From a virus: a stretch of DNA of 40,631 bases. The position numbers were made by a program, and so were the translations under genes. The stretch is taken from the IMG/VR virus record IMGVR_UViG_3300013004_000076, positions 1 to 40,631 of that record; one strand, 5' to 3'. The notes beneath the pieces were generated by a model. It made no database searches, had not been told where the DNA came from, and was given only the letters and a program-made list of their open reading frames with translations. Below, piece after piece: positions 14,194 to 23,092 of this stretch. Within the stretch, counting starts at the first letter, position 1; the number at the start of each line of letters is the position of its first letter.

Positions 14194-14368
14194 CGGCCTT
14201 GTCCTTTGCCTTCTGGTTTGCGTCTGTGATTGCTTTGATTGCCTCGGCTTTTCCAGCCTCATAGGCGGCATTCGTCGCGCGCCAGTGATACAGGCCCGCA
14301 GCGGCCAGAACGCCAGCCACAAGCCACGCTGTGAGCGGGACGGCACGTAAAAGCGAAAGGGGCATCAT
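14102..14368 (-). CDS. Rz-like inner-membrane spanin
   Basis: The ATG at 14368 overlaps the endolysin stop. The 88-aa protein has an N-terminal transmembrane anchor (AVPLTAWLVAGVLAAAGLYHW), a helical periplasmic segment (YEAGKAEAIKAITDANQKAK) and a C-terminus with two Cys (DDCYARGGDWSRARGVC). Anchor plus periplasmic coiled coil is the i-spanin plan, although it is shorter than lambda Rz. With the nested lipoprotein it would span the envelope and fuse membranes at lysis. Confidence 0.72.
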   Translation of the reverse strand: MMPLSLLRAVPLTAWLVAGVLAAAGLYHWRATNAAYEAGKAEAIKAITDANQKAKDKADAGIQNVDDCYARGGDWSRARGVCILSPGK

Positions 14369-15039
14369 TCGTCACCGCCTTGTGGTCCGCGAGCGTCATC
14401 CCAACGGGCATAAATGGCCAGCGCCGCACCTGCGAAGATCAACACGCCGATGACGATGCCTAGAACCGAGCCGGTGCTGAGTGGACCGGATGCCTGCTCC
14501 AGTGCCGTGCGGGTTTCGGAGACGGCAACCGCCGCACCACCCATCAGGGACACCGCGCCACCGGCCATCGTGCGGGACCGTGATAGGTCCGTTACCTTGC
14601 GTTCGGTGATGGGTTCTTCCGTCGCAGCTTCGGGCGGGATATTCTTTGCCGGAAAGCTGGCCCAAGGCAGTTGCCAGTGCGGGCCGTCTCTGAATTTTCG
14701 CCAGTCTCCGCCCCACTCGATTGGCACGCCTTCGGCCTGTGCAGCGCTCTTGATGGCCCTCGCAAGGGGATAATACAGCGGCCAATCCCATGACACATTG
14801 CCGGAAGCATCCACCGGCACGATGTCAACCGCGTGGCCTGTCAGGTGGCGTGAGTTCAGCGTCTTGGATGCGCCACGCTTTACAAGTTCACGCTGCCGGC
14901 TGAGTGTGCGTGTTCCTTCGATGACGCGGAACCGGGGAGCGCCTTCACGGGCAGCACGTTCGACAACGCCGACAAGCGCCAGGTGGACGCCTTGCAGCTT
15001 ATTGTTGGATGAATGATCCAGCTTCCATGCGGTTCTCAT
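14365..15039 (-). CDS. M15-family peptidase endolysin with C-terminal membrane helix
   Basis: In this 224-aa protein residues about 1-130 form a VanY/M15-type zinc peptidase. SRHLTGHAVD (63-72) supplies H65 and D72, and GGDW (110-113) with GPHW (119-122, H121) completes the site. These enzymes cleave peptide cross-links in peptidoglycan. Unusually, the C-terminal 75 residues carry one weak and one clear hydrophobic segment (VLGIVIGVLIFAGAALAIY), so the enzyme may be membrane-tethered like a signal-arrest endolysin but at the opposite end. Confidence 0.88.
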   Translation of the reverse strand: MRTAWKLDHSSNNKLQGVHLALVGVVERAAREGAPRFRVIEGTRTLSRQRELVKRGASKTLNSRHLTGHAVDIVPVDASGNVSWDWPLYYPLARAIKSAAQAEGVPIEWGGDWRKFRDGPHWQLPWASFPAKNIPPEAATEEPITERKVTDLSRSRTMAGGAVSLMGGAAVAVSETRTALEQASGPLSTGSVLGIVIGVLIFAGAALAIYARWDDARGPQGGDE

Positions 15040-15042
15040 GCG

Positions 15043-15621
15043 TCACCTCTGGTTAATGCTGCGTCCGACTTCGCGAGATACGCCGCCCCAGTCTGTGCGA
15101 TCCCGTGGCACGGCGCATCCGGCAAGCATGACAGCCAGCAGGCCAATCAATGCCCCCTTGCCAGCTTCACCAACACGGACATGCGGGCCGACTGTGACGG
15201 CTGCCAGAGACGCCGCGTAGATGCCGATGGTGATGGGTGTCAGTGCCAGCCAGAAAGGCGATGCGAACACAGCCAAGGGCAGCGCAAATGCCGTCCCGCT
15301 GATGAGCCATGCGAGGGCGTCGGCCAGATCACGGCGCTCCGGAAACGCCCGATCTGCCAGTTGCTCGATGGGTTTTTCCCACCGGTTCGCGGAGCCGGAC
15401 AGGTCACGGTCAACCTGCCCGAGCGTGTACCACCGCCCCCACGGCTGAGTGAGCCAGAGCCAGAGGCCACCGGCAACGATAGACGCCGTGATGATGGGCG
15501 AGCCTGCGAACCACGATGCCATACCAGCGGCAACGCCGATCACGGGACGGAGCCAGCCGAGACCGGAGCCACGAACCGCATTGAGTGTGGCGCATACGAT
15601 AGCGGAGATGAGCGCTGTCAT
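15043..15621 (-). CDS. Multi-pass membrane protein, holin candidate
   Basis: This 192-aa protein has hydrophobic segments at about 24-60 (PVIGVAAGMASWFAG, ASIVAGGLWLWLTQPW), about 103-146 (ALAWLISGTAFALPLAVF, LALTPITIGIYAASLAAV) and about 156-168 (ALIGLLAVMLAGC, also lipobox-like but internal). It is directly upstream of the endolysin, the usual holin position. It is larger than classic holins, so the holin call is positional inference. Confidence 0.62.
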   Translation of the reverse strand: MTALISAIVCATLNAVRGSGLGWLRPVIGVAAGMASWFAGSPIITASIVAGGLWLWLTQPWGRWYTLGQVDRDLSGSANRWEKPIEQLADRAFPERRDLADALAWLISGTAFALPLAVFASPFWLALTPITIGIYAASLAAVTVGPHVRVGEAGKGALIGLLAVMLAGCAVPRDRTDWGGVSREVGRSINQR

Positions 15622-15623
15622 GG

Positions 15624-17033
15624 TCAGAACCTATCTGTTACCGTTGCGCCAAATGAGAATACCCGCGCCGTCGATGTGACGTTGCAAACAGCGGAGACGC
15701 GGAAGCCGGTAGCGTTGGCCAGAGCCAATGTTGGCGCGTTAAATCCGGTCATATTGTTGGTGAGAGCAACCGATGGCGTGCCAGTTCGCTTTGTGACTCT
15801 GTATGGAACCCCAAATGAGTAGCTTTGCAGGTTTGTTGCGTCGATTGACCAAAGCATTTCAGTCGTTGAGAATGTTTCGTAATACCGCAGACATGCCCGC
15901 AAATCCGCATCCCATGCAGGCAATTCCCATGACGGTGCTGCACCGATAGCCAGCGCATCCACATACAAGCCAACGTCGAATAGCTCGAACGTGGCGCTGG
16001 CCGTTCCCATGAAGTTGGTTTGTGCTGATGTGGTCGTGATGTTGGAACCCTGCCATGAGCCGGCAGTGCCTTGGAATGTCGTTCCGGCTGCAAGCGTGAT
16101 TTGAAAGGTCAAGCCAATGCCGGTATCGGTCAGCCATGTTCCAGACGTGTCGCCGGGAATGACAATCGTGCGAACCAAATCCGTGTTGATTTCGCCACCT
16201 GCAATGGCGAAAGTGGTGACATAAGAACGATTGGTTGCGCTGTTCGTCAGGCGAAAACCGAACGTGCCGGCGAGCGAGGAACGGACGCCAAAACGGATAA
16301 CAATTTGACGGGCCGATGCAGTGCCGAAACGGGCATCGGCAACCATCTGGCCTTCGATGGACTGAGATATGCCGTAAAAGTCGCCTGCCGCAATGCTGGC
16401 ATCTGCCGCTTGTGCTGTATGCCGTAGCCGGAATGGCGAACCGCCCGGTGTTGCGCTCGCGACTTGCTGCACGCGCAATGTGCCGCCCGGTGTTGTTGAC
16501 AGCGACGCAATCCACTGGTCCACGGCATAAACCGCGCTGGTCGTCAGATCGACAAGCGTAGTCCCCCGCTCTTGGCTGATCTGCATGCCGGGGTTGATGA
16601 TGCGGTTGCGGTAGGTCTCGCCGAGATAGCGGACGTCAGCCGTGATGCGGTTGAGCAGATGCCCGTCAGCCGTAGCAGCCGCACCAGAGACAACGCCGGA
16701 GAATGTGCCAGTCGTGCCGCTGATGCCGCCCGTGAACGTCGCGCCAGTAAGAGCCGCCTTCTCGGTATCCAGTTCCGCAATAGCCGCTTGGGTGTTCGTC
16801 GCCGCGATGTTGCCAGCCGGGGTGAACGGCGTATTCGTCGCGCTGATGCCGAGGTTCGTCCTCGCATCCGACGCATTGGCTGCACCTGTGCCACCAGCCG
16901 AGACGGGACGGGCTGCATTGGCATCCGTGACAAGATCGTCTATCGTGGTGTTATAGGCTGCGCTCTGGATGGTTGTTCCAGAGACAACGCTGGGGCTGCC
17001 CTTGCTATATATACCGCCGCCGTTTCGAGGCAT
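15624..17033 (-). CDS. Tail fibre or spike protein
   Basis: The start at 17033 has AAAGGA 8 nt upstream. The 469-aa protein opens with SKGSPSVVSGTTIQSAAYNTTIDDL, DANAARPVSAGGTGAANASD and repeated Ala/Thr/Gly segments such as ITATNTPF-type linkers, the N-terminal plan of many phage fibres. The remainder has alternating strands (RNRIINPGMQISQERGTTL, then a C-terminal region with SWELPAWDADLRACLRYYETF) like receptor-binding domains. It is separated from the genes before it by a terminator, so expression may be controlled independently. Confidence 0.8.
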   Translation of the reverse strand: MPRNGGGIYSKGSPSVVSGTTIQSAAYNTTIDDLVTDANAARPVSAGGTGAANASDARTNLGISATNTPFTPAGNIAATNTQAAIAELDTEKAALTGATFTGGISGTTGTFSGVVSGAAATADGHLLNRITADVRYLGETYRNRIINPGMQISQERGTTLVDLTTSAVYAVDQWIASLSTTPGGTLRVQQVASATPGGSPFRLRHTAQAADASIAAGDFYGISQSIEGQMVADARFGTASARQIVIRFGVRSSLAGTFGFRLTNSATNRSYVTTFAIAGGEINTDLVRTIVIPGDTSGTWLTDTGIGLTFQITLAAGTTFQGTAGSWQGSNITTTSAQTNFMGTASATFELFDVGLYVDALAIGAAPSWELPAWDADLRACLRYYETFSTTEMLWSIDATNLQSYSFGVPYRVTKRTGTPSVALTNNMTGFNAPTLALANATGFRVSAVCNVTSTARVFSFGATVTDRF

Positions 17034-17050
17034 GGGGTGTCCTTTCAACG

Positions 17051-17074
17051 AAAAAACCCGCCGGTTAGGGCGGG
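17051..17074 (-). terminator. Intrinsic terminator within the late operon
   Basis: On the minus strand CCCGCC, loop CTAACC, GGCGGG and TTTTTT make a stem of 6 G-C pairs followed by a U-run. It lies between the ejection protein gene and the tail fibre gene, ending about 18 nt before the fibre ATG. Confidence 0.85.
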
Positions 17075-17086
17075 CTGTGAGGTCTG

Positions 17087-17404
17087 ATGCAGATTGACAG
17101 AAGCAAGCGGCCTTGGCCGATGAACCAAGAGCCGGGTGTTTTAATTGCTGGCCTTGCGATTGCGACAGCAATCACTCTTTCGGGTCGCGAGTTGCCGCCA
17201 ATCTATTTTGGCGACATCGTGGCTCTTGCGTTGATATGCCTGTTTATATGGTGGTGTTATCGCCCATCACGGAGCAGAGACGATGCCGCCGCCCATGATG
17301 AGAGCGGCAATAGCTTTGCGCTGCGTCTCGGAAAGTCGTTCAAGCGCATTTGGCGCACCAAAGGCGGCTTGGCGCGTTCCCCCGGCTCGAATAATCCGCT
17401 GTAG
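17087..17404 (+). CDS. Opposite-strand two-helix membrane protein, moron candidate
   Basis: This plus-strand ORF (105 aa) lies in an otherwise minus-strand operon. The ATG at 17087 has GAGG 4 nt upstream; an ATG at 17120 is the alternative. Two hydrophobic segments are clear: VLIAGLAIATAITLSG and FGDIVALALICLFIWWCY, followed by a basic/polar tail. The tail is antisense to the 3' end of the ejection protein gene, so only the first half lies in non-coding DNA. No promoter is obvious, and a chance ORF is not excluded. Confidence 0.4.
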   Translation: MQIDRSKRPWPMNQEPGVLIAGLAIATAITLSGRELPPIYFGDIVALALICLFIWWCYRPSRSRDDAAAHDESGNSFALRLGKSFKRIWRTKGGLARSPGSNNPL

Positions 17405-18751
17405 GTCGGCAACACGTGCGTTCTGAATGGCCTCAGACGATGCGCGAGCGCCCGCGCCAGCCGCTGCCGATAGAAGGCTTGTGCCACCTGTTGCGCCTGC
17501 TGCGCCAAGTTGAAGAGCCGCCATTAGACCGCCACTTGTAGGATCAAGGCGACCAACAAGGCGCAATGCGTTTTGTGCTGGCGTCCCAAATACAGCATCA
17601 CGGGCCGCGTCTAGTTCATCAGGCTTGAAGCCGCGCCTAAATTTGGGGTCCATCAAGATTTTAGCAATTTCTTGCCGCGTTGTGTTTTCGACATTACCAC
17701 CCGTGCCGGATTTGGCAGCGCGAATGCCAGCCCGTTCTAAAAGCTCTTCAACCTTCGAGTTTTTTGCCTGCATGGCATACAATTCGCGTGCCGTTTTAAT
17801 CGCGTCCGCCCCTGCCTTTGCGTCGCCCATCAGAACATCGCCTGACCGTGGGTTTGCAACAAGATTGTCAATCCCTTCCGCTATATCGCGGATCATGGCG
17901 TTGTTTTTTTTGTTGCCGGGGATAAAGCCACCAGAAGCAGCCTGTCGAAGCGTATCAAGTCCCTTTAGCGTGACATTGCCGCTCGCCTGATCTTGTATAG
18001 CGTTGAGCGCGTTAGCTACACCGGGCTGGTTTCCGGGAAGGTATCCCCGGCTGGTCAAATCGCCTTGGATGCGGGATTGCAGCGACTGCATTGCCTGTGG
18101 CGTATATACCACCCCAGCGTCATCAGCGGCGCGATACGCTGCGCTTGCACGAGCGGCAATATCATCGGCAGATGGCACTACAGGCTTAGTCTTGAGTGCG
18201 CGGCCTATTGAGCCGATGCCCTTGGCAATGCCCTCGCCAGCAAGGTTTCCGCCCGCGCCAGACAGAAGCCCGTAAACTGTGCCGCGCGCAATATCTTCGT
18301 TTTTTATTGCCGCTTCAGTTGCACCCATACCCGCGCCGATTGTGCCCATGCCAGCGGTTCTTGCAGCTAGACCAAGCCCGCCGCGCAATGCTGCTACAGA
18401 CGGGGCAACAGTGCGAACGGCAGCCGCGCCAAGGTTAGCCGCGCCAATTGCCGGAACAAAAGCGCCGCCGATTTCCGCGACTGTGCCAGCCCATCCGGCG
18501 CGGTCGGCTGCTTCTTTGGTCTTGGCTTCTTCGGATTGCTGACCAGAACCGGACATATAGCCCGCAAACCGATCAGCGCCGCCTAGAGTGACAGTGTTTG
18601 CGACAAGCCTTGCAATGTCGTCAGCGGCTCCGCCAAGCTTGGCATACCATGGGGCATCTGGTGCCGGCTGTTGTGGTTGTTGCGGGATCAGGTCATCAAA
18701 CGACAGATTGGGGTTGCCGGTCTGCTTTGGGATCAGGTCTGAAAAGTCCAT
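17267..18751 (-). CDS. Internal virion/ejection protein
   Basis: The start is the ATG at 18751 (TGATG overlap). The 494-aa protein opens with a repeated motif (FSDLIPKQ, FDDLIPQQ) before a long Ala/Gly-rich region with hydrophobic glycine-rich stretches (VAEIGGAFVPAIGAANLGAA, GLGLAARTAGMGTIGAGMGA), suited to membrane insertion on DNA ejection. The second half is helical and polar. The position after the 902-aa protein matches the ejection protein cassette of P22- and T7-like phages. Confidence 0.68.
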   Translation of the reverse strand: MDFSDLIPKQTGNPNLSFDDLIPQQPQQPAPDAPWYAKLGGAADDIARLVANTVTLGGADRFAGYMSGSGQQSEEAKTKEAADRAGWAGTVAEIGGAFVPAIGAANLGAAAVRTVAPSVAALRGGLGLAARTAGMGTIGAGMGATEAAIKNEDIARGTVYGLLSGAGGNLAGEGIAKGIGSIGRALKTKPVVPSADDIAARASAAYRAADDAGVVYTPQAMQSLQSRIQGDLTSRGYLPGNQPGVANALNAIQDQASGNVTLKGLDTLRQAASGGFIPGNKKNNAMIRDIAEGIDNLVANPRSGDVLMGDAKAGADAIKTARELYAMQAKNSKVEELLERAGIRAAKSGTGGNVENTTRQEIAKILMDPKFRRGFKPDELDAARDAVFGTPAQNALRLVGRLDPTSGGLMAALQLGAAGATGGTSLLSAAAGAGARASSEAIQNARVADLQRIIRAGGTRQAAFGAPNALERLSETQRKAIAALIMGGGIVSAP

Positions 18752-21459
18752 CAAAGACCTCCTGGATCAATGCCGGCTTGGCGCAGTCGGTCCATGACAG
18801 CTTCGCGAGGTGCGCCATCGGCAATGGCTTTGCGCGCGTTTTGTAGGGCGGCTGATGACTGAGCCGGTGTTGGCTGCGGCCTTGCAGCGTTCTGGTCAAT
18901 GAAGTTTGGACGCGCCCTGCCTTGGTCAGCCTGTGCCGCTTCCGATGCTGCCATGCGCTTCCGCTCTTCTGGCGAGAACGTGCGCCCATGAATGACCATT
19001 TCAAAGTCAGAACGAAGCCGTTCAAGATTGCGCCGGAATTGGTCGGCAGACTGAGATTGCTCAAGGTTGCCAGCCGATGCCGTGAGCAGGTCAAGTTCTT
19101 TAACAGCAATGCCGCCAAGCGCTCCCCCTGTTGGGCTGGCTGCACGCATAGCGCTCAACCGTTCAAAGCCGATGTTCGCCTTGATGGCTTCAATGGCGCG
19201 AGCCACGTTGTGAGCATTTGTGCCGGCAACGCCTGAAAGAGCCTGACCGATGCTGCCAGTGGTCGGGAACCAAGATCCCTTCATATTCTGGTCAATGTCA
19301 GCCACAGACCGGAAGATGACATTCGCATATCGCGCGTCCTGTGCGGTCGATTTGCCCTTCTTTTCTTCGGCCTCTTTAATGTCGCGTTCCTGCTGTGAGC
19401 CGGGGATGGGTTCGATCCGCTCAACATTGCCCTGTGGGTCGCGCACGGCACGATATCCGGGCTGAATTGCGCCTTCGGTCCGCATGTTATTGAAAATCTG
19501 CGTGCCACCAACACCCGACACCTTCCCGGTCTTGTTGCTGATCTGATACGGGCGTCGATCGTTCGGGTCGATGTTGTTTTGCAACCGTTCGGCTGGCGTG
19601 AGGTTTCGGAACGTCTCAGGGGCTTCGCGGAACTTGGCTTCTGTTGCCGCTTTGCCGATGACCGGGTTGGCAAGCAAATTCTCGTCAATACCAGCCGCAC
19701 GGGCCGCACGCACATTGTCGGCCTGCACCCGCGCCCGGTCTGCTTCCGCCTGCGCCATTGCACGTTCCGTCTGGATTTCAGCCATGGCTAGCTGCCGAAC
19801 TTCAGGGCGAACCATGGGATTGCCTGCAATTGATGCAAGTTCGGCAATCCGGCTGTTGGCCTGTGCCGGTGCCTGTGCAGCGGGAGCGCCGCCCATAGGC
19901 ATGGAACCGCCGCCAGCGGGCATCTGTGGGGCTTGTGGAACGAATGCGTTGTATATCTGCGCTGGAGGTGCGCCGATAGCTGACCGTGGGTCTGGCCTGC
20001 CTTCCCGGCGTGCGAATTCGCTTTCGATGAACTGCATCGCGCCGCCGCTGTTCTCGCCCGCTTCCATAGGTGTGATGGGCTGTCGCATAGCTTGTGGCAC
20101 AAGTGGGGATTGCGCGCGAAGGTCTGCCGGACGTGGGGGAGGCATCGGGGCTGTCACCATGCGAGGTGATACGGCTGCCGTCTCAGCGCCGGGTGCCGCC
20201 ACATCGGCAGGCGGGGCCATATTGCGAGGCACGAACGGATTAGCACCAATGCCCATCGGGACGGGAGAAAACACGTCATCTGCGTTTTGTGCGTTTGGCG
20301 TGATGGCGACCGTCTGGACTTGTGACGGGTCAGGCATGGGAACACCGCCCTGCTCTTGAGCCATGCGGGCTTCGAAGCCTTGGGTCTCGGCTTCGTTGTC
20401 AGCAAAGCCAACACCACGGGCGCTGAACATATCGCGCAAGGGGTCCGGCTGGCTGCCATCAAGCGGGGCTTGGAATGCGCCATCAGGTGACGGCGACTGA
20501 CCAGCCATCGCAGCACGTTCACGCATCTGGCGAGCGGCTTCGGGGTTGCCGTTCTGCTCGTAATAGTCGGCATCGGCAAGAAGCTGCTGCGCGTTGTCGC
20601 CTTGAACTGGTGCGACGGTCATGCCCGACTGATTAGCTCCAGGTGCCGGCAGATCGGCAAGGCCAGCGTTCGGCATAGGGGCTGTGCGGGCCTGCTGACT
20701 TGCAGGAGGCTGGAACATAGCCAAAGCGCGAGCGCGATGCCCCGCCATCTGCTGCTCAACCTTATCGCGAACCGTGCCGGGAGCGCCGCCGTTGTTGGCG
20801 TCCGAACGATTGTAGCGACCAACGCCGCCCGCATTGATGGCGCTGTAGATGTCCAGCAAGCCCATGCCGGGACGCACGCCAGTCGAGCGCAGATAGGATG
20901 CAACCGCGCCGTTAGGCCCAAGCTGCGAACCGACCGGATTGTTCCAGTCAACGCCGTGCTGTCTTGCCTGCGGCTGCCCGAACTGGATAAGCCCCTTGTG
21001 CTGTCCCCATTGCGTCGTTGGTCCGCGCTTGGTCGGGTCGAAGGTGCCGCCTGTCTCGTATGAGATAGCCGTCGCCAGATCCACCGGGTCAATTCCAAGA
21101 GATGACGCCGTTGTGGCGATGCCGTCCCTGATGGCTGGGTCAACAGGACCGCCGCGCGAGATCCGCGTTGCGCCCGATCCTGTCGCGACCGGATTGCCAG
21201 CCGATGCCGTGGGCGAGCCGAAACCGCTGTAGATGCCCCGCATGGCTTCAGCCGAGGAAGCGTTGCTGGCCCGCTCTTCCGCATCAGCACGCGAGCCTAG
21301 CACCGCCGCTTGCAAACCTTGACCGATGGCGTTCAGGCCCTCGCCAACGTCACGGGGAGCGCGACCGGTTTGCATAAGGCGAGCAATCATCGCACGCTTG
21401 CGCTTGATGCTTTCGGGCGAGGCATCTTCCTTGTTGCCGTCAAAAAAACCGATGGCCAT
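18751..21459 (-). CDS. Large internal virion protein with lysozyme-like domain
   Basis: In this 902-aa protein residues about 105-240 form a lysozyme/transglycosylase-like domain. IDPVDLATAISYETGGTFDP holds the likely catalytic Glu (E135), and GLIQFGQPQARQHG and AGVGRYNRSD-like segments follow the usual SLT order. A long low-complexity Ala/Pro/Gln-rich middle (about 250-560) and a helical C-terminus follow. Such proteins are ejected with DNA and open the peptidoglycan. Start and stop overlap the neighbours. Confidence 0.8.
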   Translation of the reverse strand: MAIGFFDGNKEDASPESIKRKRAMIARLMQTGRAPRDVGEGLNAIGQGLQAAVLGSRADAEERASNASSAEAMRGIYSGFGSPTASAGNPVATGSGATRISRGGPVDPAIRDGIATTASSLGIDPVDLATAISYETGGTFDPTKRGPTTQWGQHKGLIQFGQPQARQHGVDWNNPVGSQLGPNGAVASYLRSTGVRPGMGLLDIYSAINAGGVGRYNRSDANNGGAPGTVRDKVEQQMAGHRARALAMFQPPASQQARTAPMPNAGLADLPAPGANQSGMTVAPVQGDNAQQLLADADYYEQNGNPEAARQMRERAAMAGQSPSPDGAFQAPLDGSQPDPLRDMFSARGVGFADNEAETQGFEARMAQEQGGVPMPDPSQVQTVAITPNAQNADDVFSPVPMGIGANPFVPRNMAPPADVAAPGAETAAVSPRMVTAPMPPPRPADLRAQSPLVPQAMRQPITPMEAGENSGGAMQFIESEFARREGRPDPRSAIGAPPAQIYNAFVPQAPQMPAGGGSMPMGGAPAAQAPAQANSRIAELASIAGNPMVRPEVRQLAMAEIQTERAMAQAEADRARVQADNVRAARAAGIDENLLANPVIGKAATEAKFREAPETFRNLTPAERLQNNIDPNDRRPYQISNKTGKVSGVGGTQIFNNMRTEGAIQPGYRAVRDPQGNVERIEPIPGSQQERDIKEAEEKKGKSTAQDARYANVIFRSVADIDQNMKGSWFPTTGSIGQALSGVAGTNAHNVARAIEAIKANIGFERLSAMRAASPTGGALGGIAVKELDLLTASAGNLEQSQSADQFRRNLERLRSDFEMVIHGRTFSPEERKRMAASEAAQADQGRARPNFIDQNAARPQPTPAQSSAALQNARKAIADGAPREAVMDRLRQAGIDPGGL

Positions 21460-22637
21460 TAGCGCGCCCCCTTCTTGCCAGCGTTGAACAGTGCGCCGTA
21501 GTTGACCTTGAGATAGCCGCTCTCGGGGTCTTTCTTGACTGCATCAGGGCGCTTTTTGCGCACCTCTTGAGCCATGACGCCGATCTGCTTTTCGCCGCTG
21601 TCCTTCATGGTGTATTCGTAGAGCTTGTGGCCCTTGAGGGTGCCGACCGGCTCGATGTCCTCTTTCAGCCGTTCGTCCGAAAACCGGAACAGGCTCAAGG
21701 CCGATCCACCAAGGCCCATCAGCCCGCCCATCATGCGCTGGTTTTGCTGCTCTTCAGCCTGCCAACGCTGCATCTGGGCTTGGTCGTAATTCTGGATGAT
21801 GCCGGCGTTGTCAGTCGTTGGAATGCGGTTGACGTTGAAGGCTTGGAACTGTGGGTTTGCTACCTGCGTGCCGGATGCAAGCGCCATTGCCTTGTTAATG
21901 GGCTGGTTATCAAGCGCGAACGCTTCCTGCATGGTCTGCGCCCTGCCCGACAGGCCGGCGTTGTATTGGTCCATCTGGGCAGCATTGCCGAAGCCTGCCG
22001 ACTGACGGGCCAGATCCGCAAGGCGGGACTGCTCTTGCCCAGACGCCAAGATAGCAGCCATGCGAGCGTCATTCGACTGCTGCCCGAAGTTGGACATGGC
22101 CCGGTCATAGCCCGACGAGCCGAGCTTGATGCCTTGATTGCTCAATTGCGTTTCAAGGGCTGCCCGGTCCTGTGCAAGTTTCGGGTTGATGCGCGAAAAC
22201 AAGGCATCTTCCGTGCGCTGCCGGTCGGCTGTGAACTCGGTGTCATAGCTGGTGCGAAGCTGGCCCAATTCAGGGCGCGGGCCGAGGTCTGCCGCCGTCA
22301 ATTGCTTCTGCATGTTGCCGATCAGGTCGCGGGACGTGTTCGCGCCAAGCGTGGCAAGGTTCAGGTTCGCTTGATTGTTTTGCGCAAGCGTCTGCTGCCG
22401 GACGGGTGACAGGCTTTCGGTTCGCGTAAATGTCGGGATGTCATAGGACTGGCTGGTGTATGGGTCCGTGAACCGATAGGTTCCGGTCTGGTTCGTCATC
22501 TGGGTTGAACCATCCGCGCCGATCAGGTTCGCATTGCTCATAAAATTGTTAGCAATGGCCGTGCTGATATTCGCGCCGGTCTGGGCCGCCGATGTCTCCT
22601 TGGGAGGTGTCGGAGGCGGAGGGGATGAACCACCCAT
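21459..22637 (-). CDS. Virion protein with C-terminal S74 intramolecular chaperone
   Basis: This 392-aa protein has a Pro-rich start (SSPPPPTPP), a helical body rich in Gln/Asn with QSNDARMAAILASGQEQSRLA, and a C-terminal domain beginning FSDERLKEDIEPVG, then KLYEYTMKDSGEKQIGVMAQEV and a final LKVNYGAL. The latter is the peptidase S74 chaperone, which trimerises and then self-cleaves at the Ser of SDERLK. In fibres it assists folding; here the body is helical, so it probably aids assembly of an internal or tail protein. Confidence 0.82.
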   Translation of the reverse strand: MGGSSPPPPTPPKETSAAQTGANISTAIANNFMSNANLIGADGSTQMTNQTGTYRFTDPYTSQSYDIPTFTRTESLSPVRQQTLAQNNQANLNLATLGANTSRDLIGNMQKQLTAADLGPRPELGQLRTSYDTEFTADRQRTEDALFSRINPKLAQDRAALETQLSNQGIKLGSSGYDRAMSNFGQQSNDARMAAILASGQEQSRLADLARQSAGFGNAAQMDQYNAGLSGRAQTMQEAFALDNQPINKAMALASGTQVANPQFQAFNVNRIPTTDNAGIIQNYDQAQMQRWQAEEQQNQRMMGGLMGLGGSALSLFRFSDERLKEDIEPVGTLKGHKLYEYTMKDSGEKQIGVMAQEVRKKRPDAVKKDPESGYLKVNYGALFNAGKKGAR

Positions 22638-22639
22638 GG

Positions 22640-23092
22640 TTAGCTTCTCCTGATAAATCTGGATGCGTCGCGCTGCTCGACCGTCAGCGTCATGAATGAG
22701 CCGGCCTTGCCCTTGCCCCGTAGGTTCGGGATTAGGATTTGGTCAAAGCCAAGTGACTTGATGATGCGAATAACGCGCGTGTTTTCGGGGTCGTTTTGGG
22801 TCACTAAAAGCTGACACCCCAACTCGTCGAAAGCGTATCGGGCGATTTCACGAATGACGTTTCTTGATAGCCAGCTTTCGTCACCGCTTGCCGCTGAAAA
22901 TTCGATTGTCCCATGTCGCGGGTTCCAATCGTGGAACGCCACCGCGCCTTTAAGCTTCTGGCCCTTGAACACACCGAAACACAGGTTCGGCGTTTTAAGC
23001 TGCCGCTCGTCGCCGTAAATCTGATCGGACAGCCAGCCGGCCAAAGCGTGATTGAACTCGCTGTCCGCGCCTTGCGCCCAGACAATCTGCAT
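22640..23092 (-). CDS. T7 gp13-like GNAT-fold virion protein
   Basis: This 150-aa protein has the GNAT acetyltransferase layout. KGQKLKGAVAFHDWNP (beta strands 2-3), GTIEFSAASGDESWLSRNVIREIARYAF (beta 4, the acetyl-CoA loop region), then CQLLVTQNDPENTRVIRIIKSLGF (beta 5, helix 4). A canonical Q/RxxGxG/A loop is absent; the region reads SGDESWLSRN, so catalysis is doubtful. T7 gp13, an internal virion protein, has this fold, and the position between tail and ejection genes matches. Confidence 0.75.
   Translation of the reverse strand: MQIVWAQGADSEFNHALAGWLSDQIYGDERQLKTPNLCFGVFKGQKLKGAVAFHDWNPRHGTIEFSAASGDESWLSRNVIREIARYAFDELGCQLLVTQNDPENTRVIRIIKSLGFDQILIPNLRGKGKAGSFMTLTVEQRDASRFIRRS

Noticed and set aside
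15299-15305. CTGATGA as a second hammerhead core
   Set aside because: No supporting stems or GAAA segment follow.
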